Shown: positions 1 to 6,839 of the stretch, in pieces
Numbering within the stretch: the stretch's first letter is position 1
Layout: each line of letters begins with the position of its first letter
Assembly (NCBI GenBank): GCA_031383405.1
Contig: JANMZO010000371.1
Span: 1 to 10,197, forward strand
Reading direction: 5' to 3'
Source: JANMZO01 sp031383405
GTDB taxonomy: Bacteria > Actinomycetota > Acidimicrobiia > Acidimicrobiales > JANYDT01
DNA length: 10,197 nucleotides
Made by a program: the position numbers and the translations under genes
Notes under the pieces: model-generated
What the model was told of the DNA's origin: nothing
Databases searched by the model: none
What the model saw: only the letters and a program-made list of their open reading frames with translations

Positions 1-61
1 GCCCAGATTTGGGTACCGTCGAGTCTGTACGGACCGTCGGTGCGGATCGCAGGAACGGCAA

Positions 62-709
62 ATGCGCCTCGGTAAGTGTGTGGTTGCAGTCGTTGTTGTT
101 GCGGCAACGATGGTTTCTGCGGCACCGGCGTTGGCGGGCGCTCCGGCGTTCGAGTGCCATATTGGCTCAACCCGGGTCGGGCTTGACACCCACCGGTCCG
201 TTGCGTTGGTCCGCAAATCCTTCGGGCCGGTCGTGCGGTTCGGGTTGGGGAGCGTCGACGCGGGTGGTGCCAACCAGCGCTACCGGCTGACGAGTGGCTC
301 GACGACCGGATTTGTCAACGTTCGCGGTGCGGGTTCGAGCGCATCCACGGACATCACTGAAGGGAATGGGTTGGGTGCGTGCGCGTTCGTGCCCGGCGAC
401 TTCGCGATTGGCCGTGTCACCGCCCCTCATGTCAACGTTCGCGTGACAGAGAGCCCGGCCGCGGAGATCGCCGTGATCTTGCGGCGTGGAAGCCTTGTCT
501 GGCTTGATCCGGCGGAGACTACAGGGGAGGAGGGCGACGCCGACATGGTCCGGGTGCGCGTGGTGTTGCGTGTCCGCGGCGGGCGAGTCGGGGGCGGTGA
601 GCAACAGCTCGGCATGGGCTCGGCATCGGGGCTCGACGGACGCTCAACAGTGATTGCGGCTGGGTCCGAACGCGAGGGGGTCGAATGGGCCGGGCCACCG
701 GGGCCGTGA
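62..709 (+). CDS. Secreted protein with SH3b-like C-terminal half
   Basis: Predicted exported protein of 215 residues. The ATG at 62 is preceded by AGGAA (51-55) at good ribosome-binding spacing. Residues 1-25 form a classical signal peptide (basic MRLGK, Val/Ala-rich core, A-L-A before Gly26). The mature part has cysteines at 32 and 107. Residues about 118-185 look like a bacterial SH3 fold: a VNVRV-type strand, a short ESPAAEI turn, a strand ending LVWLD, then MVRVRV and a Gly-rich GRVGGGEQQLG where such domains often have a Gly-Trp-Val strand. SH3b domains of exported proteins commonly bind cell-wall or peptide ligands; that role here is inference. The tail after about residue 186 is low-complexity and may be decayed. 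It ends 25 nt before the ECF sigma gene on the same strand, so joint transcription or envelope sensing is plausible. The family is not identified with certainty. Confidence 0.72.
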   Translation: MRLGKCVVAVVVVAATMVSAAPALAGAPAFECHIGSTRVGLDTHRSVALVRKSFGPVVRFGLGSVDAGGANQRYRLTSGSTTGFVNVRGAGSSASTDITEGNGLGACAFVPGDFAIGRVTAPHVNVRVTESPAAEIAVILRRGSLVWLDPAETTGEEGDADMVRVRVVLRVRGGRVGGGEQQLGMGSASGLDGRSTVIAAGSEREGVEWAGPPGP

Positions 710-734
710 AACCTCGTCCGAGCTACGGTGGCTC

Positions 735-1298
735 ATGACCGAAGGCGACGCAACCGACGAGGCGTTGATCGCCGCGTCGGTTCGCGGTGACACCGAAGCG
801 TTCGGGCGCCTGGTGAGTCGCTATCAACAACCGACGCGTCGCCTTGCCATCGCACTGGTCGGTGCCACCGATGGCGACGATGTCGCCCAGGATTCCTTCG
901 TTCGTGCGTACCGATCTCTCGGCTCGTTCCGTAATGGCGCCGCGTTCGAACCGTGGTTGCGGCGCATTGTCGTCAACCAAGCACGCAACCATCACCGCGG
1001 GTCATTTCGAAGAACACGTCGAGAACATCACGATGCGATTGCCGCCCGAACACCGGAGTCAACCGACTCCCCGCAGGTCGTACTCGCCCGACACGAGCAA
1101 CGACGCGAGATCGAACGGGTCCTTGAGTCGATGTCGGAGCGCGACCGTGTCGTGATCGTGTTGCGTTTCCTTCTCGACTACTCCGAACAGGAAACGGCCG
1201 AGATGCTCGGCTGGCCGAAAGGGACCGTGAATTCACGAACGTCACGGGCCCTTGACCGTCTCCGTGCCCGGCTCGAAAGGACCGACGTCGATGAGTAA
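735..1298 (+). CDS. ECF-type RNA polymerase sigma factor
   Basis: Sigma-70 family factor of the extracytoplasmic-function type, 187 residues, the usual length. Region 2 spans about residues 8-90: DEALIAASVRGDTEAFGRLV, then the hallmark DDVAQDSFVRAYRSLGSF (48-65) used for core binding and -10 recognition, then WLRRIVVNQARNHHR. A linker follows, then region 4 at about 125-182 with SERDRVVIVLRFLLDYSEQE and the helix-turn-helix around ETAEMLGWPKGTVNSRTSRA. The ATG at 735 is chosen because region 2 starts directly after it; a longer in-frame extension upstream (from 654) lies inside the preceding gene and has no sigma-like residues. Its stop overlaps the next gene's start by 8 nt in another frame, which implies translational coupling to its probable regulator. 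It likely directs transcription of an envelope or stress regulon; the regulon is not visible here. Confidence 0.95.
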   Translation: MTEGDATDEALIAASVRGDTEAFGRLVSRYQQPTRRLAIALVGATDGDDVAQDSFVRAYRSLGSFRNGAAFEPWLRRIVVNQARNHHRGSFRRTRREHHDAIAARTPESTDSPQVVLARHEQRREIERVLESMSERDRVVIVLRFLLDYSEQETAEMLGWPKGTVNSRTSRALDRLRARLERTDVDE

Positions 1299-2028
1299 GC
1301 ACGACGCCGAGTTGATCGCCTCATTGCGTGAAATCGGAACCCAAACCGACGCGTTGACCATCGAGGTCGACTCGACGTTCGTCGATGCTGTCAGTCGACG
1401 CGTCGGGTCGCTGCCGTCACCACGCGTATGGCGGCGACGCCGCGTTCTACGTCGGAGCCTTGCCGCGCTCACGGCGCTGTTCTTGGTCGTGGTGCCCGGG
1501 CCACGCCAAGCCTTCGCTCGTTGGCTCGGCATCGGGTCGGTACGGATCACCAATGGTCCGGTCCCGACCGGCCTTCCGCCCGCCATACGCGACCTCAACC
1601 TTGGAGAACCAGCCACGCCGAAGGCCGCCACTGCGATCATGAAACATCCGATCTGGAAACCCCAACGCGGCGTGCCCCTCGGGATCTGGATCGAACCGAA
1701 CCGACCAATGGTGAACTCGGTCTACCGCGTCGACGGACACGATGTTCTCGTCAGCGAGCTCCCCGGCCCGGGCAACGTGTACGTCCTCAAGAAGACCGCG
1801 GCCCAAGGCAGCCCGATCGACTTCTTCCAGGTCCGCGGCGCCACGGCAGCGTGGATCTCAGGCCACCCCCACGAGATCGCCATGCTCGGACCATCGGGCC
1901 TCGAGACCGTAGCCGTGCGGCTCGCCGGCAACGTCCTCATCTGGGCCGACCAGACCCGAACGATCCGCATCGAAGGACTCGAAAACCGCGATGACGCCAC
2001 AGCACTCCTCGAATCACTCGGCCCCTGA
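1291..2028 (+). CDS. Membrane-anchored anti-sigma-factor-like protein
   Basis: A 245-residue protein beginning at ATG 1291, inside the last codons of the sigma gene. Layout: a cytoplasmic N-terminus of about 50 residues ending in an Arg-rich stop-transfer stretch (RVWRRRRVLRR), one membrane segment at about 55-69 (SLAALTALFLVVVPG), then an extracytoplasmic domain. That domain starts with ARWLGIGSVRI, a motif I associate with proteins encoded just downstream of actinobacterial ECF sigma factors. It later has FFQVRGATAAWISGHPHEI and VAVRLAGNVLIWAD, resembling the beta-rich sensor part of those proteins. The inferred role is to hold the 735-1298 sigma factor at the membrane until an outside signal arrives. 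No HxxxCxxC zinc motif is present, so it is not a classical ZAS-type anti-sigma factor, and the assignment rests on topology, gene order and the 8-nt overlap. Confidence 0.8.
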   Translation: MSKHDAELIASLREIGTQTDALTIEVDSTFVDAVSRRVGSLPSPRVWRRRRVLRRSLAALTALFLVVVPGPRQAFARWLGIGSVRITNGPVPTGLPPAIRDLNLGEPATPKAATAIMKHPIWKPQRGVPLGIWIEPNRPMVNSVYRVDGHDVLVSELPGPGNVYVLKKTAAQGSPIDFFQVRGATAAWISGHPHEIAMLGPSGLETVAVRLAGNVLIWADQTRTIRIEGLENRDDATALLESLGP

Positions 2029-2376
2029 AAAGTCCTGACAGCGCCACCCAACCCGAACGCAGAGATGGGCGCACGCCCATAAGACACACGGCCTCGTGCC
2101 ACAACGTCGACCCAAACCACACACTCCGCTCAGCGACGGGGTTCGCAGCTACCCGCCCTACACCCGGCGTACCGGAGCGCACCGGTGGGCCCACGGCTCG
2201 GGTTGAAGTAGTGCGGTTCACCACAGACGGATCGGACGCTGAGAACGTTCGAGGTCCGTCGGTACAACGCCGAGGCGGAGGCATCGTCATGCATCGCCCG
2301 CCGATAAGAATCGACACAGGGCGTTGAAGTGCCCTCTCCGTTCCGCCGCCGATCGTCGTGCCAAAATGCTCCAGTC
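2029..2376. other. Intergenic gap without a convincing gene
   Basis: This stretch lies between the anti-sigma-like gene and the next secreted-protein gene. Open frames here on either strand are short, Arg/Ser-rich and lack ribosome-binding sites, so I call none coding. It contains a short perfect hairpin at 2065-2080. The sequence just before the next start (CAAAAT at 2361-2366) could be a weak -10 element, but no matching -35 hexamer is seen. Confidence 0.6.
2065..2080. terminator. Perfect hairpin after the sigma/anti-sigma operon
   Basis: ATGGGCG and CGCCCAT form perfect 7-bp arms separated by CA, about 37 nt after the stop of the anti-sigma-like gene. There is no following T-tract on the plus strand (AAGACACA follows), so it is not a textbook intrinsic terminator. 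It could end transcription weakly, stabilise the 3' end, or be a protein-binding site. Confidence 0.35.
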
Positions 2377-3150
2377 ATGTCGATTCCCCGGCGCCGACAA
2401 CGAACCCGGGTCCGTCGCGCCCTCGCTGCCGTAGCGATCGCGCTCGTCGCCCAGTCGCCGGCCGAGGCCGACACCCAACCGGTTGTCTTCACTCCAACCT
2501 TTTCGCTCGACACGCTGGGGTTACGCGCGCCGAGGACAGGCGATGCCATGGTTCTCGCTGTCATAGGCAAACCCGGCCAGGAAGACCAATGCCATCCCCT
2601 GCTCGCCTTCTTGCAACTCAGCGACGACGGCGTGATCTGGCGCAACGTAAATGCAATCCTCATCTACCAGGCCAGGCCTTTTCGATGGTCACGCCAAGAC
2701 ATCTACCCGGCAGACCCGAACGCCCTTCCGCCCGTCCCGGCGATCTGTAACATCCTCGGTGGCGCTGAACTCATGGCCGTCTCGCTCCCACCCATTGACC
2801 GTGCCTACGCACGTCTCGAAATCAACCGGCAACTCGTCGATCTCCGGTTCGACCCGAACTCGTCGCCGCCGGACCTCAGCGGGGCGACTCACCGCTACAC
2901 CGACGAAATTCCCCGGAATCTGCAGGGCCGAGACTGCCGTGGAGCCGTCCGTCGCATCGGACCGACAAACGCCGGCACAACGCGTCTCTGGCTCGAGCGC
3001 TGGGACGGCCGAGCGTGGATCACCAAAGAGACCGCCAACGTTTCTGCGATTCGTCGTTCGCTCACCAAGCGTTGCGGAAAGAAGTCAGAGAACGCCCTCT
3101 TTCGGATCGGCACCCCTGGCGCATGGTTCCACTTCGTAGCCCCGAAGTAG
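2377..3150 (+). CDS. Secreted four-cysteine protein of unknown family
   Basis: A 257-residue protein, start ATG at 2377. This start is chosen because an export signal follows at once: basic MSIPRRRQRTRVRR, hydrophobic ALAAVAIALVA, and a likely cleavage after AEA (residue 31). An in-frame GTG at 2329 would bury that signal. The mature chain has cysteines at 72, 124, 187 and 233, an arrangement that could give two disulfides. It contains LLAFLQLSDDGVIWRNVNA (about 75-93), an aromatic RPFRWSRQDIYPADPN stretch and a C-terminal beta-like WLERWDGRAWITKETANVS. I do not recognise a family or an active site. It stands alone: 348 nt upstream and a degraded transposon downstream, so the context gives no function. 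No clear ribosome-binding site is visible. Confidence 0.78.
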   Translation: MSIPRRRQRTRVRRALAAVAIALVAQSPAEADTQPVVFTPTFSLDTLGLRAPRTGDAMVLAVIGKPGQEDQCHPLLAFLQLSDDGVIWRNVNAILIYQARPFRWSRQDIYPADPNALPPVPAICNILGGAELMAVSLPPIDRAYARLEINRQLVDLRFDPNSSPPDLSGATHRYTDEIPRNLQGRDCRGAVRRIGPTNAGTTRLWLERWDGRAWITKETANVSAIRRSLTKRCGKKSENALFRIGTPGAWFHFVAPK

Positions 3151-3167
3151 GTGGAGTGATGGTTTGA

Positions 3168-3240
3168 TCAGGCGACGTCGAGGTAGCGGCGGAGTGCTTC
3201 GCAGATCACGTCGCTTGTGGTTGGGCTCTCGGGAGGATTG
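3168..3240 (-). pseudogene. Possible C-terminal remnant of a ribbon-helix-helix antitoxin
   Basis: Read on the minus strand this piece ends in TTSDVICEALRRYLDVA followed by TGA at 3168-3170. The pattern (T/S)SDVI.EALRRYLD is the second helix and end typical of CopG/VapB-like ribbon-helix-helix proteins. The first strand and helix are not recognisable upstream; the preceding residues are Pro/Thr/Ser-rich, and a transposase fragment starts at 3286 on the other strand. I read it as the surviving end of an antitoxin gene, perhaps cut by the transposon. Only about 17 residues support this, so a chance match is possible. Confidence 0.35.
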
Positions 3241-3285
3241 GTACAGGATTTGGCGGTAGGGGTTTGAAGTGGCTTGGCTGGCGGG

Positions 3286-3711
3286 GTGCCGGTCGAGTTT
3301 CTGAGTGATGAGCAGGTCGCTGCTTTCGGTCGGTTTGGTGATACGGTGCCGGTTCAGGTGCTGGAGCGGCTTGCTTGGTTCGATGATGCTGACCGGGAGC
3401 TCGTTGCTGTTCGGCGTGGTTCGCGGAACCGGCTGGGGTTCGCGGTGCAGCTCGCCACGGTACGAATGTTGGGAACGTTTCTTTCCGACCCGACGGACGT
3501 CCCGACGGGCGTCGTGGAGTTCGTTGCTGCGCAGATCGGCATCGATGCTGCGTTGTTCACCGGGTACTCGGCCAGGCCGAAAACGGCGTATGAGCATCAG
3601 TGGGAGATCGGGGCAACGTTCGGGTACCGGCCTTGGAGCGACAGTGAAGCGCACGCTGAGCTGCGAGCGTTCATCGGGAGGCGTGAGAAAACGGGCCACA
3701 GAGCACGTTAA
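3286..3711 (+). pseudogene. Truncated Tn3-family transposase, DUF4158 N-terminal region only
   Basis: About 141 residues that match the start of Tn3-family (TnpA) transposases, which are normally near 1000 residues. Visible features: VPVEFLSDEQVAAFGRFGD at the N-terminus, then LAWFDDADRELVAVRRGSRN, RLGFAVQLATVRMLGTFLSD, VVEFVAAQIGIDAALFTGY, and RPKTAYEHQWEIGATFGYRP. This is the DUF4158 region involved in binding the transposon ends. Similarity stops after AELRAFIG; the frame then runs through a few unrelated residues to TAA. The catalytic DDE domain is absent, so the protein cannot transpose. GTG at 3286 is taken as the start because it gives the usual VPVEFLS beginning; TTG at 3274 is an alternative. 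No resolvase, passenger gene or clear terminal repeat remains nearby. Confidence 0.85.
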
Positions 3712-3781
3712 GGAATTGGGTCGGCTGGGTTGCCCTGCAGACGGGTTCGGCCCAGTGCCGGACACCTCACCGTCATTTGGC

Positions 3782-3802
3782 GCCCCAGAAACGGCACTTC
3801 GG
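3782..3802 (+). repeat. Short direct repeat, copy 1
   Basis: Contains AACGGCACTTCGG (3790-3802) preceded by a GCCCC run. The same 13 bases, also preceded by GCCCC, recur in the same orientation at 5774-5786. The two copies bracket most of the degraded minus-strand block. A 13-mer match in 10 kb of GC-rich DNA is near chance expectation, so significance is uncertain. Confidence 0.4.
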
Positions 3803-3871
3803 GCTCAGGGGCAATCCGCTGCACTTCGATTGTGAGCGGGCGTGAGCCGCATGTAGAGCTCGAAATCTCTT

Positions 3872-4516
3872 CTACCCGACGAGCGAGCAGTGCAGAGTTC
3901 GTGGCAACACGCCCAACTTCGCCCCCTTCGGTGTAACGACTCTGATGACACCAGGACGAGTAGAAGTCTGAAGGGGTCTCCACCGTCCATTGGCATGAAC
4001 CTCCGCGCGACCGAGTCGTTTTAATTCGGCGATCCACAGTCTACGGCTAACGCCAGGAGCTGGAAGCTGAGTGCTGTAAGGAGCCGACAAGAGCGCTGAC
4101 TCAGTAGTGAATTCGAGAACTCCACATTCTGATACTCGATAGGTGAAACTCCGGCCAAGTTCCGGAATCCAAACACCCATCGCCACAGCGGTGCGCGGTC
4201 TTTGTGGCGAGGGACCTCGCGGAGCAATCGTCGCGGCTGGACCGATTGCATCCTGTGGCTCGGCCGCCTGGAGCCCCGTGAGTGACAGGACACCCCATGG
4301 CTCGAAATCCTTTGTCCCAGCGGTCGCTCTCTCGACTGCGAGGGCGTTCGGAAGCGACCATGTCGCCGACTCTCCCCAGATCATGATGACTGCGAACCCG
4401 CCACCGATCGGCACGGGGCCTAGCGCAGCACCTATTGGTCCAGGAATCTCCGTTGCTCGCGCTGTTGTCGCTACGGCAACAACCGTGAATAGTGTTGCAG
4501 CAATGATCCTGCGCAT
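3872..4516 (-). CDS. Small secreted protein of unknown family
   Basis: A 214-residue protein read on the minus strand from ATG 4516-4514 to TAG at 3872-3874. This start is chosen because the export signal begins exactly there (MRRIIAATLFTVVAVATTARA, likely cleavage after residue 21); longer in-frame starts upstream overlap the preceding gene. The mature region begins TEIPGPIGAALGPVPIGGG and continues with a hydrophobic FAVIMIWGES strand. The centre is Pro/Ala-rich (90-110), and the rest is beta-rich (GVWIPELGRSFTYRVSECG; RAEVHANGRWRPL). Cysteines 131 and 210 could pair. No catalytic motif is recognised. The stop of an upstream minus-strand reading frame lies only 5 nt before this ATG, so the two were probably one operon. 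There is no good ribosome-binding site, which fits translation by re-initiation from the upstream gene. The third-base G/C bias is weaker than in the hydrolase block. Confidence 0.65.
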   Translation of the reverse strand: MRRIIAATLFTVVAVATTARATEIPGPIGAALGPVPIGGGFAVIMIWGESATWSLPNALAVERATAGTKDFEPWGVLSLTGLQAAEPQDAIGPAATIAPRGPSPQRPRTAVAMGVWIPELGRSFTYRVSECGVLEFTTESALLSAPYSTQLPAPGVSRRLWIAELKRLGRAEVHANGRWRPLQTSTRPGVIRVVTPKGAKLGVLPRTLHCSLVG

Positions 4517-4521
4517 GGGTT

Positions 4522-5029
4522 TTAGCCAAACGACCAGCCGTAGCTGGTTCCGCTTAGGTTCACTGTTGTTGTGTCCACGGGAGCGATGTGCAGCCCTAGT
4601 ACGAGCCGCGGTCGAATAGAGAAGGCGGCTGCGCCGGTGGTGGTTAGCCGCCATTGGAGTTCTTGCGAATTTGGGAATGCTCCTGGCCCACCCGGGCATC
4701 CTGCTTGATCAACGGCAGTGCCACTAATGCGAGCACAAATTCCCCAGTGCTCGATTGCATAGTAGTCGTCTCCTACCGGATTGCCGCCGTCCCAGATGAC
4801 TAGGTTGACCGGAATCAGGCGCCAGTCCTGCGGGCAGTATGCTTTGCTCCGCCAGGCGATCCTTGATCGTGGCTAGCTCATCGTCTCGCCCGACAACCTG
4901 GTCCGCTTCGAGTGCGCCACCGTAGTTGATCCGCAACCGCTCATGGATGAGCATGAGCATGAGCTTACGTCGAACGTCCCGCGAAGGGCAGCGAAGTGGT
5001 TCGTCGAGTGAGGGCTTGGCGGACGCCAC
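4522..5029 (-). pseudogene. Frameshifted minus-strand gene, unknown product
   Basis: The 3' part (4522 to about 4870, ending TAA at 4522-4524) reads as a convincing protein: AYCPQDWRLIPVNLVIWDGG, DDYYAIEHWGICARISGTAV, QAGCPGGPGAFPNSQELQW and a C-terminus VNLSGTSYGWSFG. It has no ATG, GTG or TTG before a TAG at 4873-4875. In another frame, immediately upstream, a GTG at 5029 opens ASAKPSLDEPLRC, then RRKLMLMLIHERLRINYGG and LEADQVVGRDDELATIKDRL, losing protein-like character near 4850. Joining the two needs one frame change between roughly 4835 and 4876, so I read one gene with an indel. The two halves could instead be remnants of different genes. Three cysteines in the 3' part suggest an exported product, but no signal peptide is seen. 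The end lies 5 nt before the secreted-protein gene at 4516. Confidence 0.55.
4939..4964. repeat. ATGAGC triplet repeat and palindrome
   Basis: GCTCATGGATGAGC (4939-4952) is a palindrome with a 2-nt centre. It runs into three tandem copies of ATGAGC (4947-4964). It lies inside the broken gene and would encode alternating Leu-Met on the minus strand. Such a hexamer repeat keeps the frame when copies are gained or lost. Confidence 0.6.
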
Positions 5030-5250
5030 GGGAGGCGTGCGAGGGCACCAGGGATGTAAGCCCTTTGGCGAATCATCGGGGAGTCAGTCGTGTGCCTCCT
5101 GGGCGGGCGAGCGGCCTGGCGCGACACCAAAGTGCCTTCGCCGTTCGGCGTCGCCATTAGGAAGTTCCGGGACACTGGAACTCGGCTTCATGTATCGCTA
5201 TCCGCGGATTTGTCATCACTTGCCCGCGAACGCGGCGGTACTAGTGGTTA

Positions 5251-5533
5251 TCAGACGTCAGAATGTAAGTGCACGTACTGGCGAATATCGCGCCTGACCA
5301 GCACGTACGCGTCGTCCACGGCACAACGAAAATACGTCTCCCCGAGGTTTGGTCCCCGCGACACGTATCTCCCCTGGTCAGATTTCGATGACCCCTGGCG
5401 GGCTCTCGCGTGGGCGATGAAAATGGTGGTGTTGCCGTTGAACACCGCTTGCTCTTGGTGCTGTGAGTTCGAAGGTCAGATTGGTGTCGGGGGTCTGTTG
5501 GGCACGCTGGAGTGTTGCCGTAGAGCACGTGTC
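5251..5533 (-). pseudogene. Minus-strand protein fragment, probably frameshifted
   Basis: From 5445 down to TGA at 5251-5253 the minus strand encodes a protein-like end: VFNGNTTIFIAHARARQGSS, KSDQGRYVSRGPNLGETYF, then RCAVDDAYVLVRRDIRQYVH. Its own frame is closed by a stop at 5476-5478, and the only start is a GTG at 5445 without a ribosome-binding site. A neighbouring frame, open up to 5533, reads LQRAQQTPDTNLTFELTAP, which would continue naturally into it after a single indel near 5446-5465. I therefore call it the 3' part of a decayed gene; the family is unknown. A long plus-strand frame covers the same bases, but its product is rich in Cys and Trp and looks spurious. Confidence 0.4.
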
Positions 5534-5724
5534 TCAGAGTCTTATGTTGCCTTGACCCCCACGGCAGCACTTATCCATGGCGGAGAGCGTTCAACCGTGA
5601 GCGAGGTGCGAGGTTCGCGACCGGTCGGGACTCCAATCAGGACTTTGCCGACGATCGCGGGCCGTTGGGCTTTCGTCGCGACGGGCGTCGGGACTGCTCG
5701 TATGGGCCGGAGTGCAGCGGACGC

Positions 5725-6021
5725 TCAACTGTCCCGACCCCACTCCGCTGCAGGGTGATATCGAGTGCCCCCGAACGGCACTTCGGTGACGCTTATCGAC
5801 AGATCGAGCAGGAGTTTGGTGACCCTGGCAACTTGGATTCCCGTGAACGCAGCCAGGATCGGACCATCGGGACGCCGTCGCCGTCGAGATGATCGACGTT
5901 GGTCCTCAGACGTCTGAACCCTTGCCGGTTTACCGCCGGTAGTCGGTACCGGCCCAACGGGCGGTGGGACGGTCGTCGCTGGTGAAGGACCGACCGACGC
6001 GTCTGAATTGGACACTACCAC
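5725..6021 (-). CDS. Doubtful ORF, Pro/Thr-rich then Arg-rich
   Basis: A possible 98-residue product from GTG 6021 to a stop at 5725-5727. The N-terminal third is Pro/Thr-rich (SPATTVPPPVGPVPTTGGKP), followed by an Arg-rich stretch (RRSSRRRRRPDG) and LAAFTGIQVARVTKLLLDL. No family is recognised and no ribosome-binding site is visible. A second minus-strand frame over the same bases also reads plausibly (NVDHLDGDGVPMVRSWLRSR) until a stop near 5795, so this may be another decayed gene with a frame change rather than an intact one. Confidence 0.25.
   Translation of the reverse strand: MVVSNSDASVGPSPATTVPPPVGPVPTTGGKPARVQTSEDQRRSSRRRRRPDGPILAAFTGIQVARVTKLLLDLSISVTEVPFGGTRYHPAAEWGRDS
5767..5786 (+). 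repeat. Short direct repeat, copy 2
   Basis: Second occurrence of AACGGCACTTCGG (5774-5786) preceded by GCCCC. It is about 1.98 kb from copy 1 and in the same orientation. Confidence 0.4.
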
Positions 6022-6036
6022 TGGCTGAAAAATAAT
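6009..6036 (+). promoter_or_regulatory. Sigma-70-type promoter for the first hydrolase
   Basis: TGGACA (6009-6014, 5 of 6 to TTGACA), a 16-nt spacer and AATAAT (6031-6036, 5 of 6 to TATAAT). Transcription would begin near 6043, giving a leader of about 40 nt to the ATG at 6084. The A+T-rich GAAAAATAAT patch stands out against the GC-rich surroundings. Confidence 0.5.
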
Positions 6037-6083
6037 CGGACGGTGGTTTGTTTCGAGCTCGAGCCGGGTACGGTCGAAAGGGT

Positions 6084-6839
6084 ATGGACACCGGTTTTGC
6101 CGACATCAACGGCCTTCACCTCTACTACGAAATTCATGGCGACGGCGGGACACCGCTGGTGCTGCTACACGGCGGCGTCATGACCATCGATCTGACGTAC
6201 GCCACCCTGCTGCCAACCCTGGCTCAGCACCACCGGGTGATCGCCGTCGACTTCCAAGCCCATGGCCGTACGGCCGACATCGATCGCGACCTCACGTACG
6301 CCAACTTGGCGAGCGACGTCGTCGGTCTGCTCGACCACCTCGGCATCGAACGGGCGCACGTGATCGGTCACAGCATGGGCGGCGGCACAGCGTTGGAACT
6401 CGCCGTGAATCATCCGGACCGGCTGTTGTCGGTGGTTCCGATCTCTGCCAGCGTTCGCCCTGATGGCGCGCACCCGGATCTCGCCGATCCGAGCAACTAC
6501 GCGACGTCGACCCGGATGCCGACCGAGCAGGACTTCGCCGACATGGCTGCGGCCTACAAGAAGGTTGCCCCACATCCGGAGCGCTTCGATGACCTGCCCG
6601 CCCGATCGATGACCTCCGTGAGCGGGTGGAGCGGCTGGACTGACGAGCAACTCGCCGGCATTCGGGCGCCGATGCTGATCGTGGTCGGTGACCACGATTT
6701 CACCACGGCCGCTCATGCCGCAGTGATGCAAGAACTGATCCCCGGCTCCCAACTCGCGATCCTTCCGGGCACAACCCACATGCGCGCAACGCGCCGAGCC
6801 GACCTGCTTCTCCCTATTCTCGCGGCATTCCTCGACTGA
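6084..6839 (+). CDS. Alpha/beta-fold hydrolase (first of three)
   Basis: A 251-residue single-domain alpha/beta hydrolase, a usual length. The N-terminal strands read INGLHLYYEIHGDGG, then the oxyanion region LVLLHGG (25-31) and VIAVDFQAHGRT. The nucleophile elbow is GHSMGG with Ser97. A variable cap runs from about 125 to 190. The acid is in VVGDHD (Asp203 or Asp205) and the base is His232 in GTTHM. This complete triad supports an esterase, lactonase or C-C hydrolase type of activity; the substrate cannot be read from sequence. ATG 6084 is chosen because GAAAGGG lies just before it (spacing short, 1 nt) and homologues start about a dozen residues before the LYYE strand. It lies 48 nt after a good promoter. 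It converges on the second hydrolase gene. Confidence 0.93.
   Translation: MDTGFADINGLHLYYEIHGDGGTPLVLLHGGVMTIDLTYATLLPTLAQHHRVIAVDFQAHGRTADIDRDLTYANLASDVVGLLDHLGIERAHVIGHSMGGGTALELAVNHPDRLLSVVPISASVRPDGAHPDLADPSNYATSTRMPTEQDFADMAAAYKKVAPHPERFDDLPARSMTSVSGWSGWTDEQLAGIRAPMLIVVGDHDFTTAAHAAVMQELIPGSQLAILPGTTHMRATRRADLLLPILAAFLD

Noticed and set aside
538..640. Possible frameshift in the SH3b-like region of the first secreted protein, because another frame reads AGESGAVSNSS
   Set aside because: The native frame also gives an acceptable SH3b-like end (GRVGGGEQQLG), so no frameshift is needed.
2130..2663. Minus-strand open frame of 177 codons opposite the 2377 secreted-protein gene
   Set aside because: Arg/Ser/Thr-rich composition typical of an antisense shadow; it covers the signal peptide of the plus-strand gene.
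3712..3835. Continuation of the transposase in another frame after 3711
   Set aside because: None of the three plus-strand frames after 3711 shows TnpA-like motifs; the gene appears truncated rather than merely frameshifted.
5090..5758. Long plus-strand open frame of 222 codons
   Set aside because: The product is rich in Cys, Trp and Arg with no recognisable pattern, has no ribosome-binding site and lies over more protein-like minus-strand frames.
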